Part shown: piece by piece, positions 7,523 through 15,128 of the stretch
Numbering within the stretch: position 1 is the first letter of the stretch
How the letters are laid out: every line of letters starts with the position of its first letter
From: Faecalibacterium sp.
GTDB taxonomy: Bacteria > Bacillota > Clostridia > Oscillospirales > Ruminococcaceae
Direction of reading: 5' to 3'
DNA: 64,000 bases
Assembly: GCA_029264955.1 (NCBI GenBank)
Contig: JARHYC010000006.1
Location: forward strand, 1-64,000
Program-made: the position numbers and the translations under genes
Notes under the pieces: generated by a model
What the model saw: only the letters and a program-made list of their open reading frames with translations
The model's database searches: none
What the model was told of the DNA's origin: nothing

Positions 7523-8293
7523 TTACACTCTGCCTTCCGTGATTGGTGCCAGCAACACTTTGCCCGTACCACGATATACATTGACCAGACCTTCACCGGA
7601 TGCCGCCGAACCAATCAGACTTTTGCCCGAACGCTCCACGGTAAAGTTCAGGCTGCCGCTCCATGCAATCGCCATATTGCCGTCAATCTTCAGTACATCA
7701 TTTTCCAATTCGATCTCAATGAGTTCTTCCTTTGGGCAAAGCGATTCCAGACACAGCACGCCGCTGCCCTGAATGCCCATATTGAAAAGCCCCTCATTGC
7801 CTGCTACCGCCGAAGAGAAATTAGAACGTGCAACCAGCTTATGCTTCAAACTGGACTCGCAAGCCAAGAACAAACCATCATCCAATACGATAGAACCATT
7901 CCAGTCTGCAACATCCACCAGTAGGATATGTTTGTAGGTAGGTTCCAGCACCAGCGTGCCATCACCGGTATATTCTGGTTTGATGGCAGATTCACCAGTC
8001 ACACTGCCGCGCAGTGCTTTGCCAAACAAATCTCCTACACCTTTTACGCCAGTGGTTGCGTTTACATTACCCGCCATCCACTGCATTGCACCAGCCTGCG
8101 TGGTGATGTTTGCCTTCTTCAAATCGCAGAGGACCTGACGCTTACGCACATTCATTTCATTGCAGTAGTAAGCCAACTGTGCATCTCCCGGCATAACGCT
8201 CAAATCGCGCTGGTATTCCACCACGGTAAATGCTCCCAGCGAATCCAATACCTTCACATCGTCGTTATCTGCGAAATTACGAATCTGATACAT
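7523..8293 (-). CDS. AIM24 (DUF124) family protein
   Basis: A 256-residue beta-rich protein matching the AIM24/TIGR00266 family, recognisable from GDLFGKALRGS, a Gly-rich central part (GEGLFNMGIQGSG-like pattern at about 155-172) and a C-terminal GLVNVYRGTGKVLLAP. Bacterial members have no established function; they are soluble with a double beta-helix fold. The ATG at 8293 is preferred over the upstream in-frame ATG at 8314 because AGGAGG lies nine bases before it. It is a single-gene unit between two terminators. Confidence 0.8.
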   Translation of the reverse strand: MYQIRNFADNDDVKVLDSLGAFTVVEYQRDLSVMPGDAQLAYYCNEMNVRKRQVLCDLKKANITTQAGAMQWMAGNVNATTGVKGVGDLFGKALRGSVTGESAIKPEYTGDGTLVLEPTYKHILLVDVADWNGSIVLDDGLFLACESSLKHKLVARSNFSSAVAGNEGLFNMGIQGSGVLCLESLCPKEELIEIELENDVLKIDGNMAIAWSGSLNFTVERSGKSLIGSAASGEGLVNVYRGTGKVLLAPITEGRV

Positions 8294-8385
8294 ACAAAAA
8301 TCCTCCTGTTCCATACTTTTCTTTGATAGCGATATTATATCATTCCGCCATTTTCCACAGCAAGCAAAAACTTTGTGAAGAACAC

Positions 8386-8418
8386 AACAGCCCAGCGAAA
8401 TAATTTCGCCAGGCTGTT
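8386..8418 (-). terminator. Terminator of the iron-regulated operon
   Basis: Stem of AACAGCC/GGCTGTT plus GCGAAA/TTTCGC (8386-8418) just after the DUF454 stop at 8429, minus strand. The T-tract is short (GTGTTCTTC), so efficiency is uncertain. Confidence 0.6.
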
Positions 8419-8428
8419 TGTTATGCTT

Positions 8429-8806
8429 TTAGTCTTCAGGTTTTGTCTTAATGCCAAAGATAAAGTACACCATATGGAATACCCATACACACCCCAGTAC
8501 GATTCGTCCAATCGGTACGGCGTGCATCATAATAAAGCCCACCGACATCAGCAATGTGACCATAACCATAATGCGAATCTTTACCCGGCGAGTCATCCCC
8601 TGACCCGCCACATAGCTTTCCAGATTCTCCTTGTACAGACGCGTGCCGATAAACCAGTTATGCAGTTTTTCCGAGCTGCGGGCAAAGCAATATGCTGCCA
8701 GCATCAAAAAGGGGAAGGAAGGCAGAATCGGCAATACCGCACCCAGCGCACCCAGGCCAAGACCAAGGCAGCCTACTGCCACATAGATCAGCTTTTTGAT
8801 GTTCAT
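8429..8806 (-). CDS. DUF454 (YbaN-like) inner-membrane protein
   Basis: A 125-residue protein of the DUF454/YbaN family. The N-terminal signature LGALGAVLPILPSFPFLMLAAYCFARSS is split over two membrane segments (about 7-28 and 33-42) and two more follow (about 78-94 and 100-117). The family has no proven biochemical role; YbaN-like genes often sit near iron or haem genes. It is the last gene of the operon and its ATG overlaps the preceding stop (ATGA), so it is translationally coupled to the YgbA-like gene. Confidence 0.8.
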   Translation of the reverse strand: MNIKKLIYVAVGCLGLGLGALGAVLPILPSFPFLMLAAYCFARSSEKLHNWFIGTRLYKENLESYVAGQGMTRRVKIRIMVMVTLLMSVGFIMMHAVPIGRIVLGCVWVFHMVYFIFGIKTKPED

Positions 8807-9138
8807 GTATCTTTCTCCAATCGCTTCTTTTCTTTTTGAGATTCTACAACATGGCGAATTGCCATCACAGGGTGATGGAACAGCATCCGAGGACCGGAAA
8901 AGCGCATCACTTCCCGAATTTTTTCTCTCATTTCGGGTTTATAGCAATGTACTTTGCAATTTGAGCAAAACGTCTTCGTTTCCATAAAAGGACACTTATC
9001 GCTGCGCATGCGTGCATAGGCATCCAGTTCTGCACACTCCGGGCACAGCTCTTTACAGCCATGCTTTTTGCGACAGTATAGTGCAATCATAAAAGATACA
9101 GTTTCTTTTTCCCGCTGACGTTTGCTCTCTACATTCAT
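8803..9138 (-). CDS. YgbA/NosP-like cysteine-rich protein
   Basis: A 111-residue protein of the 'nitrous oxide-stimulated promoter' (YgbA-like) family. It has seven cysteines in a clear pattern: CRKKHGCKELCPEC near residue 20, then CPF, CSNCKVHC near residue 50. A C-terminal HHPVMAIRH follows. The cysteines suggest metal or Fe-S binding, which is my inference. In enterobacteria ygbA is reported to respond to nitric oxide and iron status. The ATG at 9138 forms TAATG with the stop of the ABC gene. The ending overlaps the DUF454 start by four bases. Confidence 0.75.
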   Translation of the reverse strand: MNVESKRQREKETVSFMIALYCRKKHGCKELCPECAELDAYARMRSDKCPFMETKTFCSNCKVHCYKPEMREKIREVMRFSGPRMLFHHPVMAIRHVVESQKEKKRLEKDT

Positions 9139-10778
9139 TAGCTGTTTCTCCCCTGTTCTACCGTGCAAACAATGTCTGCAATACCCATGGTGGAGCGTCG
9201 GTGCGATACCAGCACCACCGTCTTATCCTTGCAGGACTGATGCAAAGACTTCAAAATCACTGCTTCATTCAAGCTGTCCAGATTGCTGGTAGGTTCATCC
9301 AACAGCATAAACGGCGCGTCATGCAGGAAGGCTCTTGCCAGACCCAGACGCTGACGTTCGCCACCGGAAAGTGAATCGCCCAGTTCATCTACCTGTGTAT
9401 CATAACCGTTAGGCAGCTTGCAGATGAAATCATGTACCGACGCTTTCTTGCAGGCCGCAACCAATTCTTCGTCTGTCGCATCCCACTTGGCAACACGCAG
9501 GTTATTACGAATCGTATCGTGGAACAAATAGGTTTCCTGAGTAACAAAGCTTTCCATGTCGCGCAGGTTTGTGGTATTGATTTGGTCCACACTGCGGCCG
9601 GATACCTGTACTTCGCCCTGCTGTACCTGCCAGAAACGCATCAGCAGTTTCAACAGCGTAGATTTACCGCTGCCGCTCTTGCCAACGATACCAACGATTT
9701 TATTCTTGGGAATATCCAGAGAGAAGTCCGTCAGGATGTTCTCCCCATCGTAAGCAAAGCTCACATGGTCCGCCTTTGCACCTTCAAAAGAAACCGCTTC
9801 CTTACCAGTAACTTCTTCGACCACCGGGCTTTCATCCAGAATGTCCAGCACACGGTTACCTGCTGCAAAAGTGTTCTGCAGCGTTGCGCCCAGTGCTGCC
9901 AGCGCAACTACAGGACCAAAGGAACTCATCAGTGCCAGAGTGGGAACCAGAGTGCCGGCAAAACCGCACAGCTTGGCAGAAACGAACAGCATAGCTAAAT
10001 CGAACAGCAGGATTGCCAGATTAGTGACAGCCGTATTCCAGCTTGCGGTGCGCTTCATGCGCTGCTCTCGCTGAGACAACTGTTCGGTCATTGCATTCAT
10101 ACGCTGCACACGATCTTCACCCTGACCATACTGGATGATTTCCGGCAGTCCTCGCAGGCTGTCCAGCACAAAGCCAGCCAGTGCGCCGGAGCTCTTGCGG
10201 AACTTCAAACCGTCTTCGCCACCAATCTTGGAGGTAACAACGGGAATCAGCACGCCAACAGTCAGATAAGCCACCAAAGCCAGCAGACCTAAAGCCCAAT
10301 GATAGGAGCCAATAAACAACACCATCACCACCGTGAACAGCGTTGCAATGCAGACGGGTGAAATGGTATGTGCATAGAAAACTTCCAGCAGCTCAATATC
10401 TGCCGTAATCAGGCTGATCAAATCGCCCTTGTCACGACCGTCCAGCTTTGCCGGGGTCAGACGGCGCAGTGCGGTAAACACACGGTCACGCAGCAGTGCC
10501 AGCAGCTTAAACGCGATAAAGTGGTTGCAGGCCTGTTCCGCATAGCGCAAGAATCCTCGTACCAGTGCGAACACAATCAGGCAGCCAAACAAGACTGCCA
10601 AACTCAAACCTGCATACAAACCCAGCACATTCAGAACAGCCATACCACCAAAGATGGTAATAAAACTTGCGCAAAGATTTCCCACCAAGCCCATTAGGAT
10701 TGCCAGGATCATATATCCGGTCAGCGGTTTTACCAGACCGCTCAGCCGCATCACGATTTGCGGATTACTTCTTTTCAT
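9138..10778 (-). CDS. ABC transporter, exporter fold, CydC-like subunit
   Basis: A 546-residue fused permease-ATPase. Six membrane helices fill about residues 15-310. The ATPase domain shows Walker A GKSGSGKST, Q-loop, signature LSGGERQRLGLARAF, Walker B FMLLDEPTS and the H-loop VSHRRS. It pairs with the preceding half-transporter, with ATGA overlap. The pair resembles CydDC by sequence style, but no cytochrome bd genes are present. The block is headed by a DtxR-type operator, so transport of an iron-chelate, haem or thiol is plausible; this is inference. The start at 10778 was chosen for the overlap. Confidence 0.85.
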   Translation of the reverse strand: MKRSNPQIVMRLSGLVKPLTGYMILAILMGLVGNLCASFITIFGGMAVLNVLGLYAGLSLAVLFGCLIVFALVRGFLRYAEQACNHFIAFKLLALLRDRVFTALRRLTPAKLDGRDKGDLISLITADIELLEVFYAHTISPVCIATLFTVVMVLFIGSYHWALGLLALVAYLTVGVLIPVVTSKIGGEDGLKFRKSSGALAGFVLDSLRGLPEIIQYGQGEDRVQRMNAMTEQLSQREQRMKRTASWNTAVTNLAILLFDLAMLFVSAKLCGFAGTLVPTLALMSSFGPVVALAALGATLQNTFAAGNRVLDILDESPVVEEVTGKEAVSFEGAKADHVSFAYDGENILTDFSLDIPKNKIVGIVGKSGSGKSTLLKLLMRFWQVQQGEVQVSGRSVDQINTTNLRDMESFVTQETYLFHDTIRNNLRVAKWDATDEELVAACKKASVHDFICKLPNGYDTQVDELGDSLSGGERQRLGLARAFLHDAPFMLLDEPTSNLDSLNEAVILKSLHQSCKDKTVVLVSHRRSTMGIADIVCTVEQGRNS

Positions 10779-12511
10779 TTTGCGGCTCCTTTCGTGTATT
10801 CTTCCAGCTCGTGCTGGGTATTCCACAGCGTTGCATAAGCGCCATTCTTTGCCAACAGGCTTTCATGCGTGCCAGATTCGGTCACATTGCCGTGATCCAT
10901 CACATAAATATTGTCCGCGTCTTCCACATTTGCCAGACGGTGGGAAATCAGAATCACCGTCTTGGTCTTTGCCAGCCGACGAATCTCACGCATCATGTCG
11001 TTTTCGCTTTCCACATCAATGTTGGAGGTTGCTTCGTCGAAAATATATACCGGGCTATCGTGTAGCAAAGCGCGTGCCAAAGCCAAACGCTGGCACTGTC
11101 CGCCAGACAAATTGCTTGCCTTCGCCAGCAGCACCGTATCCAACCCCTGCTCACTGCGCAGAAAATCTGCCAAATTTACCTTTTCCAGCGCACCCCATAG
11201 CTGTGCATCGGTTGCATCCGGGCAAGCCATCAGCAAATTTTCACGAACCGTACCGCTGAACAGATAACTCTGGTGGCTTACATAAGTAAAGGAACGCATC
11301 AGGCTTTCTTCTGCGATGTCTGCCAGCGGCACACCGCCTACCGTCACAGTACCGGTATAACCACGATTGCGCCCCATCAGAATCGCAGCCAGTGTAGATT
11401 TTCCACAGCCGCTTTCGCCTACAACTGCACTGAAACTGCCCTGTGGGAAAGTCACATCTACGCCATGCAGAATTTCACGCTCGCCATCGTAGGAGAAACG
11501 CAGATCCTTGCATTCCACAGTATGATTTTCCGGAACTGCTTTGGTGCGGTTTTCCGGTTCCGGCATATCCAGCAGGTTAAAGATTTTATCCGATGCCGCC
11601 ATGCCGTTCATTGCAATGTGGAAGAAAGAACCCAGCATACGCATGGGCAGAAAGAAATCTGCTGCCAAAAGCAAAATCAATAGGCACTCTGCCAAATTCA
11701 CATGGCCCGCACGGAACTGCGTGACAGCCAAAATTGCGCCCAGTGCTGCACCGCCGTATGCGATCAAGTCCATAATGGTGATGGAGTTCAACTGCATAGT
11801 CAGAACTTTCATGGTAATCTTACGGAACTTCTCTGCCTGGTCGTTCATGTCATCCTGCTTGTAACCATCCGTCTGATAGATTTTCAGGGTAGTCAACCCC
11901 TGCAGGTTTTCCAGGAAGGTATCGCCCATAGCAGTGTACTGACTCCAGTACTTACCCAGCAGCTTTTTTGCCCATGTCTGGATGGCTGCAATGGTAACCG
12001 GAATCAGTGGCACACACAGCAGCAATACCACTGCCGAAGGCAAATTCACAAAAGCTAGTACAGAAAACAGTGTCAGCGGTGCCAACATGGCGTAAAAGAA
12101 CTGGGGCAGATAGGCACCAAAATAGGTTTCCAGCTGTTCCACGCCCTCGGTAGTCATCTGAACCACGGCACTGGTCTGCACCTGTTCCCGATATGAATTG
12201 CCCAGCCGCAGCAGTTTACGATAAATCAGTTCACGCAGACGCTGTTTTACCGTGCGAGAGGACAGATATGCCATCCGCCCCGACGCAGTGGTACACACAA
12301 AACGCAGCAGAACCATTACAGCGACAATCAGTGCTGTACGCCCAAAGGCGGCGCCGTCCGCTGTTCCCTGATAAATTTGCTGTAAGAACAGCGCAATCGC
12401 TGCCATCATACTGATGTTTGCCAGCAAGGCCACCCACTGGAATGCCACATTTGCTGCAACATATTTTTTACTTTCTTCGACTGTGTGAATCAGTCGTTTG
12501 TTTATCATCAT
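10775..12511 (-). CDS. ABC transporter, exporter fold, CydD-like subunit
   Basis: A 578-residue half-transporter with six membrane helices (about 25-300) and an ATPase domain with Walker A GESGCGKST, signature LSGGQCQRLALARALL, Walker B VYIFDEATS and H-loop ISHRLA. It is the upstream partner of the CydC-like subunit. The ATG at 12511 overlaps the dtxR-like stop as ATGA and has GGGGGAG upstream; an earlier GTG at 12523 lies too close to that site. Exporter-fold heterodimers of this kind include CydDC (thiol/haem) and the IdeR/Fur-controlled siderophore importers IrtAB and YbtPQ. Substrate unknown. Confidence 0.85.
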   Translation of the reverse strand: MMINKRLIHTVEESKKYVAANVAFQWVALLANISMMAAIALFLQQIYQGTADGAAFGRTALIVAVMVLLRFVCTTASGRMAYLSSRTVKQRLRELIYRKLLRLGNSYREQVQTSAVVQMTTEGVEQLETYFGAYLPQFFYAMLAPLTLFSVLAFVNLPSAVVLLLCVPLIPVTIAAIQTWAKKLLGKYWSQYTAMGDTFLENLQGLTTLKIYQTDGYKQDDMNDQAEKFRKITMKVLTMQLNSITIMDLIAYGGAALGAILAVTQFRAGHVNLAECLLILLLAADFFLPMRMLGSFFHIAMNGMAASDKIFNLLDMPEPENRTKAVPENHTVECKDLRFSYDGEREILHGVDVTFPQGSFSAVVGESGCGKSTLAAILMGRNRGYTGTVTVGGVPLADIAEESLMRSFTYVSHQSYLFSGTVRENLLMACPDATDAQLWGALEKVNLADFLRSEQGLDTVLLAKASNLSGGQCQRLALARALLHDSPVYIFDEATSNIDVESENDMMREIRRLAKTKTVILISHRLANVEDADNIYVMDHGNVTESGTHESLLAKNGAYATLWNTQHELEEYTKGAAK

Positions 12512-12903
12512 ACTTGATACCACTCCCCCATTTTGGTTTCATTTTGACTACGCATAAACTGTTTCAGCGCCGCGTAGCTTTCGCTGCTTAAATCATGCTC
12601 CATTTTGCAGGCATCCTGTGTAGCATTGACTTCTTCCACACCCAGCCGCATCAGAAATGATTTCAGCAACTGATATTTATCACAAGTCCGTTGTGCAACT
12701 TGTAATCCCTGTTCTGTCAAGCATATGACATTTTCTTTATCAACCCGTACATATCCTTCATCCGCAAGCCGTTTCAGCGCTACACTCACAGTTGCGCGGG
12801 AAAGATCCATGCTTTTGCCGATCTGGCAGGCGTGTACCTCCTGCGACTGCGACAAAATATAGATGGTTTTCAGATAATCCTCTGTTGACCTACGGTCTTT
12901 CAT
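12508..12903 (-). CDS. DtxR-family metal-dependent repressor
   Basis: A 131-residue protein with the DtxR/MntR architecture: N-terminal winged helix (STEDYLKTIY, recognition helix around SRATVSVALKRL) and a dimerisation/metal domain containing C99-x-x-E102-H103 (ACKMEHDLSSES). A cysteine at this position is typical of iron-responsive DtxR rather than manganese MntR. No SH3-like third domain is present. The family's first-site histidine region (usually RHRLLE) reads CDKYQLL here. It is encoded inside the operon that it probably represses; the likely operators are at 13848-13863 and 13875-13890. Confidence 0.85.
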   Translation of the reverse strand: MKDRRSTEDYLKTIYILSQSQEVHACQIGKSMDLSRATVSVALKRLADEGYVRVDKENVICLTEQGLQVAQRTCDKYQLLKSFLMRLGVEEVNATQDACKMEHDLSSESYAALKQFMRSQNETKMGEWYQV

Positions 12904-12932
12904 GCTATATCCCCCTTTATGCCGACTGTGCC

Positions 12933-13484
12933 TCAGCCCGCTTTGGTCAAATGTTCGATGCTCTCACCATTTTTCCACTGCTGGCAGTAACGCTCTGTGC
13001 ATTCCTCGTATTGGGCAAAGGTCTGCTTGGCTTTTTCTTCGTCACCGTAAACCTTCCAACATCCAACACATTTTTGATTGCAAGCTTTATTTTCAATAAA
13101 TGCACAAACATCAGCCGGTGGGTATCCTAAAAACAATCCCACCTCATGTGGGAACTCCTGTGCGGATTTCAGCCGCTGAATCAGATGAAAAATGCACTGG
13201 TTGGTTTCTTCCGGTTGATAACCAAGACTTTCCAGCAACTGCTGTGCCTGCGCATCACTAAAGTCCTTTGCCAGCCCGCTAAGCCGGCAAACATAAATCA
13301 GCGCGCGACCATTCCAAACGCGAAGCGGCAAAATCCGTAATCCTTTCGGAACCAGTTTTTTGTTCAAATCACGGATTTGCAACGTTAACTCCGGTTTAGA
13401 TGTGCAACGGCAGGAAAATAAACTTCCGGCTTTCAACCCTGCCAGTGTGGGAGAACAATGACGAACAATCAACTCTTCAGACAT
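12933..13484 (-). CDS. DUF3793 family protein
   Basis: A 183-residue protein matching the clostridial DUF3793 family: N-terminal HCSPTLAGLKAGSLF, a central RLKSAQEFPHEVGLFLGYPP-type motif and a C-terminal NKACNQKCVGCWKVYGDEEKA-like cysteine cluster. The family is usually encoded beside feoA/feoB and flavodoxin genes and is thought to be tied to iron, but no activity is known. The start at 13484 has AAAGGAGAAAG upstream. It precedes the dtxR-like gene by 29 bases and follows a hairpin after feoA. Confidence 0.8.
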   Translation of the reverse strand: MSEELIVRHCSPTLAGLKAGSLFSCRCTSKPELTLQIRDLNKKLVPKGLRILPLRVWNGRALIYVCRLSGLAKDFSDAQAQQLLESLGYQPEETNQCIFHLIQRLKSAQEFPHEVGLFLGYPPADVCAFIENKACNQKCVGCWKVYGDEEKAKQTFAQYEECTERYCQQWKNGESIEHLTKAG

Positions 13485-13532
13485 ATGCTTTCTCCTTTCT
13501 GATTCCTCGGGATTCTATCCAACATCCCAAAA

Positions 13533-13567
13533 CCAAAAAACTGACCGCTTTTTCAGATGCAGCGGTC
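13533..13567 (-). terminator. Terminator or attenuator between feoA and DUF3793
   Basis: Stem AGCGGTC/GACCGCT (13543-13549 with 13561-13567) followed on the minus strand by AGTTTTTTGG. No convincing promoter is seen in the 50 bases between it and DUF3793, so it may be a partial terminator that lowers expression of the distal genes. Confidence 0.6.
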
Positions 13568-13581
13568 GGCACAAGTACTAT

Positions 13582-13803
13582 TTAGGCCGAAATCAAAATA
13601 CCATCCGTCAACTGACGCTCGATATTAAAGCTGTTGCCTTGTACCGAAATCACACTACTGTCACCCCAATGCGATTCCACTACAATTGTCTCACCGTTTC
13701 GGCAGCCCAGCAGAAAAAGCAGACCATCCAAGTCTGCATTTTCAGTCTGGATCGCTTGAATCCTGTACATTTTTCCTGCGGATGCATCCGTTAATTTCAT
13801 CAT
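13582..13803 (-). CDS. FeoA-like SH3-domain protein
   Basis: A 73-residue protein with the FeoA core fold pattern: MMKLTDASAGKMYRIQAI at the start, a middle GLLFLLGCRNGETIVVE and a C-terminal NSFNIERQLTDGILISA. FeoA supports ferrous-iron uptake through FeoB in the membrane; here no feoB is adjacent. The ATG at 13803 is preferred because it has AGGAAA upstream and gives the family length; an upstream TTG at 13845 has no ribosome site and would place the start inside the operator region. It is first in the iron-regulated transcript. Confidence 0.8.
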   Translation of the reverse strand: MMKLTDASAGKMYRIQAIQTENADLDGLLFLLGCRNGETIVVESHWGDSSVISVQGNSFNIERQLTDGILISA

Positions 13804-13847
13804 AATCGAATTTCCTATATTAAAATCAGATTGAATCTTTTTCAACA

Positions 13848-13863
13848 GTTAGCCCGAACTAAC
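13848..13863 (-). promoter_or_regulatory. DtxR-type operator, downstream copy
   Basis: Minus-strand GTTAGTTCGGGCTAAC, an inverted repeat (GTTAG...CTAAC). It matches the upstream copy at 13875-13890 in 11 of 16 positions, mostly in the arms, and lies just after the expected transcription start, where binding would block elongation or initiation. Confidence 0.65.
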
Positions 13864-13872
13864 CCGGATAGT

Positions 13873-13901
13873 ATATTAGCCTATGCTAACACATTTGTCA
13901 A
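13873..13901 (-). promoter_or_regulatory. Iron-regulated promoter with overlapping DtxR operator
   Basis: TTGACA at 13896-13901, 17-base spacer, TAATAT at 13873-13878 on the minus strand. A second operator-like sequence, GTTAGCATAGGCTAAT (13875-13890), covers the spacer and -10 box. The arrangement (operator over the -10, a second one after the start) is the classical layout for iron-dependent repression by a DtxR-family protein. Confidence 0.8.
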
Positions 13902-14049
13902 GTTTCTTTTTTATTTATTCAAATTTTGTTCAGATTTTATTGCCGCCCAATTTTTTGAATGTTGTAATGCAGACAAAATCCTGTGTCTGTCTTTGATCCA
14001 ACACACATTTTCGTCCATCATATATTGGAATTATGAGGAGGGCTTTTCT

Positions 14050-14481
14050 ATGTATGTATCAGAATTTGCATGGCTGTTTTTTCTGGTATTGTCCGCTATC
14101 CTATATGGCATCTACCGTTTTATGCAAAAGGTCCTACAAGACACAAAAGATATTGAGCTGCTAAAAGGTGAAGGCATCCTTTCCCACTACGCTTCAGATC
14201 CCCGCTACACATATTTTTATATTCAGTTCCAGCACAATGGTCAGACATATGAAGACAAATGTCCTTGCCACTATCCTAAATCATACCATTACTCCCTGAA
14301 TGACTGTGTCCCCATTTTGTATCACATTCATGACAACGGCTGTGTAACCGTCTACATTGATAACGAAAAAACCACAGAATATCTCAACCAGAAAATGGGG
14401 CCTACTTTGCTGTATATTTCGCTGGGCGTTCTTGCTTTAGCCGGTATCTGTTTTATCTACTCCTGTGTGCATTATTGGTAA
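14050..14481 (+). CDS. Small two-helix membrane protein, DUF3592-like
   Basis: A 143-residue protein with one membrane helix at each end (about 8-24 and 113-135) and a soluble beta-rich middle (about 30-110) containing GEGILSHYASDPRYTYF and YSLNDCVPILYH-type segments. This resembles DUF3592 proteins, which have no known function. The ATG at 14050 has GAGGAGGG upstream; the open frame extends further 5' but without a ribosome site. It is divergent from the iron operon and ends in its own terminator. Confidence 0.65.
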   Translation: MYVSEFAWLFFLVLSAILYGIYRFMQKVLQDTKDIELLKGEGILSHYASDPRYTYFYIQFQHNGQTYEDKCPCHYPKSYHYSLNDCVPILYHIHDNGCVTVYIDNEKTTEYLNQKMGPTLLYISLGVLALAGICFIYSCVHYW

Positions 14482-14521
14482 TGCGCGCTTTATTTTCCAC
14501 CATTTTTTACTTTGCTGTGCA

Positions 14522-14564
14522 AAAAATCCCTGCTTGGATGCATTCCCAAGCAGGGATTTTCTTT
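14522..14564 (+). terminator. Terminator after the DUF3592-like gene
   Basis: 14-bp stem (14524-14537 with 14546-14559) followed by TTCTTTATT on the plus strand. Confidence 0.85.
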
Positions 14565-14587
14565 ATTATGATTCCACTGGTTTCTTA

Positions 14588-15012
14588 TCACCACTTCTGG
14601 AAATCCAAATCGCACGAAAACTGAATAACCTGATAAGCTGGATTGCCCGACAAAAAGTCCTCATAGGGAATCAGCGCCAAGCTGGGGCGATATACATCGT
14701 CCACGACCGTTCCAACTTCATACACTTTCTCTGCCTTTTTCAGTTCCGTTTCTTCTTCCCTTACGGCTTAATCTCAGCCAAGTAAAACTAGATCGCACGC
14801 ATCGTCAGCACCACTTTAGGACTGTTTGTCAAATACTGTAAATATGCGATGTCACGAATTTCTTTCCAAATTCCAATCCTCTGAAACTTTTTTTCAAAAT
14901 GGTTATATAGTATATGATCTCCGCCTAGGCGGATCGCAGACCCCCATGACCAAAAAACTTTCAACCCCATTTTCTTTCTGTACTTTTTTGCGGTCCTGCG
15001 GCGGATTGTCAT
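14588..15012 (-). pseudogene. Decayed gene of unknown family
   Basis: The minus strand encodes 74 residues from 15012 that end at a TAG (14788-14790); the same frame continues as FYLAEIKP to a TAA. A second frame then reads open to a TGA at 14588-14590, with a protein-like stretch EEETELKKAEKVYEVGTVVD and ending CDLDFQKW. Two stops plus a frameshift inside otherwise protein-like sequence indicate a pseudogene of about 135 codons. The pattern around DIAYLQYLTNSPKVVLTMR looks like a bacterial PH-type domain, but this is a guess. It fills most of the gene-free stretch 14482-15128. Confidence 0.5.
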
Positions 15013-15128
15013 AAATTCGTATCTGGATTTACATTCAACAATACAGTATACTGATAATCAGTGAAATTTTTGCTTTTTTGATAGAGAATTCTCTCTGTCC
15101 GCAATTATTGTAAAAGGAGATTCACATT

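Noticed and set aside
14465-14785. A 106-codon plus-strand frame after the DUF3592-like gene
   Set aside because: It crosses a strong terminator and is antisense to the decayed minus-strand gene; no ribosome site.
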